Source of the DNA: Adiantum capillus-veneris
Lineage: Eukaryota; Streptophyta; Polypodiopsida; Polypodiales; Pteridaceae
DNA length: 64,000 bases
Direction: 5' to 3'
Assembly (NCBI GenBank): GCA_014529385.2
Contig: CM043970.1
Location: 45,908,279-45,972,278 of the forward strand
The position numbers were made by a program, and so were the translations under genes. The notes under the pieces were generated by a model. That model did not search any database, was not told where the DNA came from, and was given only the letters and a program-made list of their open reading frames with translations. Positions 58,264 to 64,000 of the stretch are shown piece after piece. Within the stretch, counting starts at the first letter, position 1; each line of letters begins with the position of its first letter.

Positions 58264-59990
58264 GTTGGTCAATGGTGGATGCTAGTCCTGTGATCATACA
58301 TTATAGTGTCCTGCAAAGTGATCAACTTTGTTGATTTTTTTAAATGGACCAATTTAGCCAAACTTACGTACAATCTCTATCAAATCTTTGTTGAAATCTT
58401 GAAAAACATCGGGAATTTTGTTTTGAAGTAAATAATGGTGTTCACTTGGAAAAAACATGAATTTTTTGAGAGTACAGTTTGGCAAATCAAAGCTTCCATG
58501 GCTATGGAATCCTTTCTGTATGCATATACCAAATTGTCCACTCTTGGATCAAGCCTAGCATGGACATAATTTTGGAACAAATTTGAAATTTGAGTGTGAA
58601 AACTATGACAAATGGGGGGTGGTGGATGTTTTGTGATACTTCTCATGCAAAGAAGAATTTGAGTTTGAACACTATGAGAGGAGGCGGATTACTCCTTATG
58701 CAAAGAAATAGAACTTTTATTGTTGCTACACAAGGAAAGAGTAGGGCATATCTTGGTGCCCCAACCATGGCAGCCTAACCCTAGCTTACAGGGCACCCTT
58801 TCATGCCATATTTCCTTGCTCTAGAGAGATGCAATTTTCTCTTCTTGGCCACCATATTTGGCTTGCAATGGTTTTCAAAACAAGCTCATTCTGAATATTT
58901 GCAAAGCAAGCACTACAAGGGAAAGATTATAAGCTATAAATCACTTTTCAAATGCCTCTCTTGAAGTAGATGAGATTGTCTACATGCTCTCATGGGAAAA
59001 TCTATGCATGCATACTATGTGACAGGATGCAAATGTGGTTATGCCTATTGCAAATTTTTTCATTGCTCATGACAAATTGTCTTTGGTTGAGTTTTAGCAG
59101 TGTTAAGAAGAGGGAAACGTGTGCACTTAAATGCTCAAATGTATTATAGGATGTGGAAATTTTGATTGTTTTTTATGCGATGAATTCCTCTTGTGATGGC
59201 ATGCCGCTCTTACTATGTAATCTATTCATGAGGAAGTCATGCAAGATGAGGCTTGTCGTATGTTTTCAAAATCTGACATGGAAAGTGTTCAAGGTGTTGG
59301 TATGCATTATCTATGCTCTCAGCCATGCCCGGGAAGTCCACTATATAAAAATTGCATATAGCACATGTGAACAAGAGGTATTTAAATAATCCCTTACCTG
59401 TACATTTTCAAGTATTATATGTTCCCCTTATGTATGCATTTTTGTACAAAAAATAGCCCTTATGCATGAAAATTTTCACTTTCTAATTAAAAAAACCCTT
59501 TATGTAAGTACATTTTCTTGTAAATGTGCCTATTTATAAATCCCTTATTTTGTTCGCACATGTTATCTTACATATTTCCTAGTGGATGCCCTGGACAACC
59601 ATGCAAGCGAAGTAGACCACCCAAGCAAAGAGTTTTGAGTACGGGTAGACCAAAGGTAGCCCATGCCGAGTTGAATGCTTATTGCTCCACCTTAAATGTA
59701 AATGCTGACATGCATGATGCTCCTACTTGTGGATTGGTGGAGAATTCTGAAATTGAAATTATGCAAGGGGTTTGTATGCATGATTGATGCTCTCAGCCAT
59801 GCAACAGAGGTATACCACTAAAGCAAAGAGTTTTGGGTAGAGGTAGCGATCCAAGCCAAATTGAATGCGCTCCAACTTGGACATAAATGTTGGCTCTTGA
59901 GTGTGTTGGAACATTTCAGATGGTTTTGTCCTTTGTGTATATTTTAGGTCGAGACCTAGGACAAATTCCAAGAGAGTTTACAAAAATTCA
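58261..59990 (+). other. Interval with short unassigned frames
   Basis: 58590-58778 (TMTNGGWWMFCDTSHAKKN) and 59582-59787 (CKRSRPPKQRVLSTGRPK, preceded by a splice-acceptor-like TTTCCTAG) look somewhat protein-like but I cannot name them. The phrase ATGCTCTCAGCCATGC occurs at about 59315 and 59788, and GCAAAGAGTTTTG at about 59624 and 59823, so the stretch contains an internal duplication. No gene is claimed. Confidence 0.25.
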
Positions 59991-60284
59991 ACTATTTCTT
60001 TCAATGTTTCCCTTGGACCTATAGATACAACATACAAACTTGTATGCTTTGAATACAACAAGAACGTGTATTGCATAAGTATGACTCGACAAGAATGTAT
60101 AACGATATTTACAAGCATACTTTTTTGCGCGTTTTGGGAGTGTCTTTGACCATGGCATTGCGTAACTAATTCTTCCATTGTTTCCCTTGGACCTAATAGA
60201 CATGACAAACAAACTTGTATGCATTGATACAACAAGATCGTGTATTGCGTAAGTATGACTCGACAAGAATGTGTAATGATTTTT
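59991..60284. repeat. Tandem duplication, period about 174 bp
   Basis: TGTTTCCCTTGGACCTA...AAGTATGACTCGACAAGAATG occurs at about 60004 and 60178, the copies diverged at scattered sites. Confidence 0.85.
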
Positions 60285-60781
60285 CTCCATAAGAACTATT
60301 ATTATAAAGGAGAGACATGTGGGGATGCATTACCCAAATTATGAGCCAAATAGAATACCAACAAATGAAATGGTTCTTGCATGTAAGGGACAACTCAGAG
60401 AGGCCACTTGTCATAATAACTAATATTTGATTCTCCTAAATGATTTTCTCATGTTAAACTCATCATTTAATATGGGGAAGTACCAGGGCAGAAAAAGCTA
60501 GAATATTGGTTAAGCCGGCAGATCGACCACAGTAGGGATCCAAAGGAGGGAAAATAGGGATCCAAAGGGGGGGGCATCTACAAAAGAGCAATGTGCAACA
60601 ATGGGATTCAAAGACCTTAGGGTTCAACCCATTAAGACTTCCAACATTCTAAGGTTCCAAAATTCAAAGGTAAGTTCAAATGGTCAACCTTAGTGAAATT
60701 GAATGCTTTGTGAGTGTACACAAAAGTCTTCAAGACTCCTACATAGGAGGGGGCGAACCTTGTAAGTAGGGGATGAGAGAG

Positions 60782-60824
<43 letters not shown>

Positions 60825-63472
60825 CTCACAAGCTCCCTTTACACAAAGGGAATAGGGGACACATGTCATCTCCCTAGCCCATTTTCCCTCAAGGTGCACT
60901 CAAATCCTATTGGATGGCCATAGAGGTGGACCAATGAGAATTAGGCTAGAGTAAATCTAGTTTAATACATTTAAAAACACTTGAAAAAAGAACCAACAAG
61001 AATTAATCTCTCTAGAAGACTATTGGACAGTCTCCCAAGGGGTCCAATGAGCATTCAGCAGCCCAATGGCTTGCCTGATTCCTATTGGCCAGAAGACAAA
61101 GGGGTACAATGAGAATTTACTTGCATTATTTAATTACCAAAATCTCTCACAAAAGGGGAAAGGGGGACACATATCACAAGGCTATCACTTATGCTTCTCA
61201 ATTTTAATTGGCTAAGCTTTGCTGGGTCCAGTGGGGTGTCAGCATGAGTATTTTTCAAGAGCGATCGACCAAGAGAGAAGGGGGGCCTGAATTTGACAAG
61301 GTATTATCGCACACACACTCACACATGTGTGAAGCAAGAAGACTCTCTCTCTCCTTCTCAAGATTTAATGGAAATCTCATCACCTACTCCAAGTTTGTGA
61401 GAAGGGAGGCCTACACCAACCAAGAGACAATGCTTCAAAGCATGTCGTAACACTACTCCTTCTTCCTCTTGATCTACTCTCATACCCTGCTACCTCCCAC
61501 CATCTTTGAAGGTGTGTGAGGTCTTGGGTCTGAGACTGTGAGGGAATTGATGTTGTGTTTTAAAGTGTTTGCTAGTGCTTGAAGCTTCCATCTTCATTGC
61601 ACTAGCTATATATTGAAGGAACACGAACAATTGTACTGTAAAATGTCTCCCTTGATGGGGGAAACTTATAATACAAAGCCTTTTGGAGGGGGATCGGGTC
61701 CATATAAATCTGGTCCTCAACCATTGTCGATAGCTTAATTTCTCTCTTTTGAAGTATTGTTCATGCCTATCTAACTAGGTGTTATGCTTTTTGTTGCTCT
61801 CTCCATCGAGGCACTCTTGCTATTGACGGGAGCAAAGCGAACCCCGAACCCCGACGGCCTCTAAAACATCGGGGACCGAATGGCGCGCCTCGAGCCTGTC
61901 ATGGTAAAGCAAACAGGGGGCACCACCTAGCTTCAGCGGCTAGGACGCAAACAACACACCACCATAACAAAGTTTTCATCCAAGAGAGATGGATGCTTGG
62001 GAGTAATGATGAAAAGGAAAGGGAATGAGATGAAGTGAGAGAGAGAGAGAGAGAGAGAGAGTGAGGGAGGGGGTATAGCGGCTTAGTACTTAGGCATCAC
62101 AAAAGGATGGCGAATCCGCACACCCTTCACATATACACAAGCTCACTCCAAAACACAAGACTAGGTGGCGATTCCGCACACCTCACATGGGCAAAACATT
62201 GCAAGAAAACATACTCACAAAACCTCAAGCTTTATTTAGAGAATTAGGCGATGAAATGGGGAGCATAGGGTAGGGGAATGAGAAGGGAGAGAGTGGTAGA
62301 GCACATGGCGGATAGGTGGGAGTTGATGGCGAAGACTCGCACGAGGATTATGGCCATCATCCTTCATTTAGTTGCCCTTCATCTTCCATAGCCAAGGGTG
62401 TAGAGGTCATGCTCAAGACAAGCATGGTGATTGCGGTGATGGTGATGGTGTGGGTGTGGGTGTGTGCACTAGGCACACACAGTGCATAGTGTGTTCTTTG
62501 GTGATGTTGTGTGTGTATTTAGTGTGATGGTGACCCCTCTTTATATAGGGGAGGAGGGGGGAGGAATTCTAGAATTTAGAAATGAAGAAATCATTATCTA
62601 CATAGGCCATGTGACTGTGGGCCCCACTTGTCTGGCTGTGTGTATATGTGCCAGAACAGCAGTCTCATGAGAGAGAGACTAAGAGAGAGAGATGGGTTGA
62701 TGAAAAAAAGTGAGAGGTGACATGGAGAATAAAGTAATTACAAGAGGGGAGAGAGGGGAGTGTGTTCAGAGGTGAATCTGTGTGCAGATGTGTGTGAACA
62801 CAAGAAAAATCAGGTAACCACCGGGTGGGGATGGGTCTGTGGGCACCTTTTTCAGTGAAACTGAGTGTGTGTGAGTGTGGGGGAGGTTATTTAGCTACAA
62901 GACAAGAGACATGGCACCCTTTAAAGAGAGAGGGGGGTATTTGGGTTATGGGATATGATAGGAGAGAGAAAGAGGGGGTGGGGTATACTATTTTGGAAGA
63001 TAGGGTAGGTTGCATGTGAGTTAGGGTGCATTATTGGTGAGTTATAATGCATTATTGGTGAGAGGTGGGGTAGCTTGAGGGGAGAGAGAAAGGAGAAAGG
63101 ACAATGGGAAGAGAGAGGGGGTTGACCTTTTGAGTGGAGGAGAGGAAAAGGGACACACGGCGGGGCAACAGTGAAGAAAAAGGAGGCAAGGTGGGGATGG
63201 GCTACCCCGCAGGCATGAGGTGGCCTATTTTACCTTTCTTATATATTTACATAATCATACTTTTATTTTTCTTACTTTTTTCAATGCCTTTTATCACTCC
63301 CTCCATAAGAGGGGGTTTTCATGGGGTGGGGACGAGAGAAGAGGGGTATGGGAGCTTGGCTTGTGAAAAGCCCCCATCACTATGCTCATTAGGAATCTAT
63401 TCTAATGAAATGCTCACTATGTCTATGTTATTTTCTGCTACACACAAGTTACTAGGCCATTAAATGTTACAT
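60285..63472 (+). other. Non-coding region; right part is the 5' LTR of a new element
   Basis: No gene seen. CA tract at 60785-60818, GA tract at 62037-62061. The LTR must end about 63471 (before the primer site). Its start cannot be fixed without a second copy. A TATA box lies at 62541. Confidence 0.5.
62541..62549 (+). promoter_or_regulatory. TATA box in the LTR ending at 63471
   Basis: TTATATAGGG, plus strand, about 930 bp before the primer site. Confidence 0.45.
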
Positions 63473-63484
63473 TGGTATCAGAGC
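63473..63484 (+). other. Primer-binding site, initiator tRNA-Met
   Basis: TGGTATCAGAGC preceded by LTR-like end GTTACA. Confidence 0.9.
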
Positions 63485-63867
63485 ACAAGGTTTATCTTTT
63501 CTTGCTCAAGAAGGGAGTTCCTCAAGCTAGCTATAAATTTTTGATATTATTAATTGCAATTAATTAAGCAGAATAGGGATTTTTCAGTCTTACAGTGCAC
63601 TTGCCTTTGTGCAGATAACGGGGCATCATCATCGAGAGCTATGGTCTTAATAGTGGAGTCCTACAGGGCTTGCCTACGGCACTATTGACCTATTAGAAGC
63701 TTGACAAGAGCCTGTACTATTTTGGTGTTGAAAGACCCTCTCTTCTATTCCTTGCATATAATGATATGTGAGCCAGGGGTACAGTAGCTTGAGTGTTTTT
63801 CTAAAGTGGTAAAGAGGAGTAGTAACTAGGGCTTGAAGTACCAAAGTACACCTAAAAAATTGCTAGA

Positions 63868-64000
63868 ATGGTTGACAATAGTAAAGAGAGTGAAATTAAT
63901 GTTGATAACTTTGATTTTGCTAATGAGAAGGCTACTAATGATGCCTCTATGCTTGTTAACTACCTTGTTTCTAGGCTTCAACAAGCCATGGGCAATCCAT
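63868..64000 (+). CDS. Start of a gag-like frame, runs off the window
   Basis: ATG 63868 opens a frame still open at the window end (MVDNSKESEINVDNFDFANE, then VSRLQQAMGN). Its place, 380 bp after a tRNA-Met primer site, makes it the gag of an LTR retrotransposon; too short to assign to Copia or Gypsy. Confidence 0.55.
   Translation, partial: MVDNSKESEINVDNFDFANEKATNDASMLVNYLVSRLQQAMGNP

Noticed and set aside
61840-61960. Possible E6-like LTR end on the minus strand (CTAGGTGGTGCCCC and TTTAGAGGCCG shared with 45105-45225)
   Set aside because: Only two short shared words; too weak to call without an alignment.

Overview
This window looks like nuclear DNA of a land plant with a large, repeat-rich genome. 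The evidence is plant-type Ty3/Gypsy (Tat/Athila-like) and Ty1/Copia LTR retrotransposons, primer-binding sites (PBS) for tRNA-Asp and initiator tRNA-Met, plant TATA boxes, long microsatellites and no ordinary host gene. A DDE-like transposase pseudogene of a type I associate with seed-free plants and animals hints at a fern, lycophyte or moss. That assignment is inference.

Layout. 1-11824: a minus-strand Gypsy element (E1) with gag, a broken protease and a W-I-P-K repeat tail but no RT/RNase H/integrase. Its 3 kb leader carries 24-bp palindromes. 11825-18981: two tandem-repeat arrays around a transposase-like pseudogene, then an array of a second palindrome. 18982-24355: a minus-strand LTR element (E2) whose only protein is an approximately 1,070-residue coiled-coil protein, with a leader holding a third palindrome type. 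25968-35436: the most complete Gypsy element (E3, minus): gag, linker, protease, RT, RNase H, integrase, a second protease-like domain and the W-I-P-K tail, broken by two nonsense codons and one frameshift. 35558-36777: the 3' end and part of the LTR of a long-LTR Gypsy element (E6, plus). 36780-48081: a plus-strand element (E4) of E1-like architecture, split by a Copia element (E5, minus, 38504-46618, with a target-site duplication). The E5 internal region itself holds the 5' LTR and gag of an E6 copy (42667-about 46224).

48211-50343 is a pair of inverted LTRs with facing tRNA-Asp primer sites. 50344-53772 is low-complexity DNA with a cluster of direct repeats equal to half of the palindrome. 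53774-57757 holds another LTR, a decayed gag, a truncated third copy of the inverted-pair LTR and an integrase fragment. 57758-63472 has microsatellites and no gene I can name. At 63473 a tRNA-Met primer site and the start of a gag-like frame open another plus-strand element.

The elements are largely dead but share recurrent features. These are (i) palindromes spaced about 285 bp apart in leader regions, whose sequence differs between arrays in a compensated way; (ii) a repeated aromatic-basic tail after integrase, kept even in copies that lost pol; (iii) two aspartic-protease-like domains in one polyprotein; and (iv) a 24-nt match to the 5' end of tRNA-Asp inside an element whose relatives are primed by the 3' end of tRNA-Asp.
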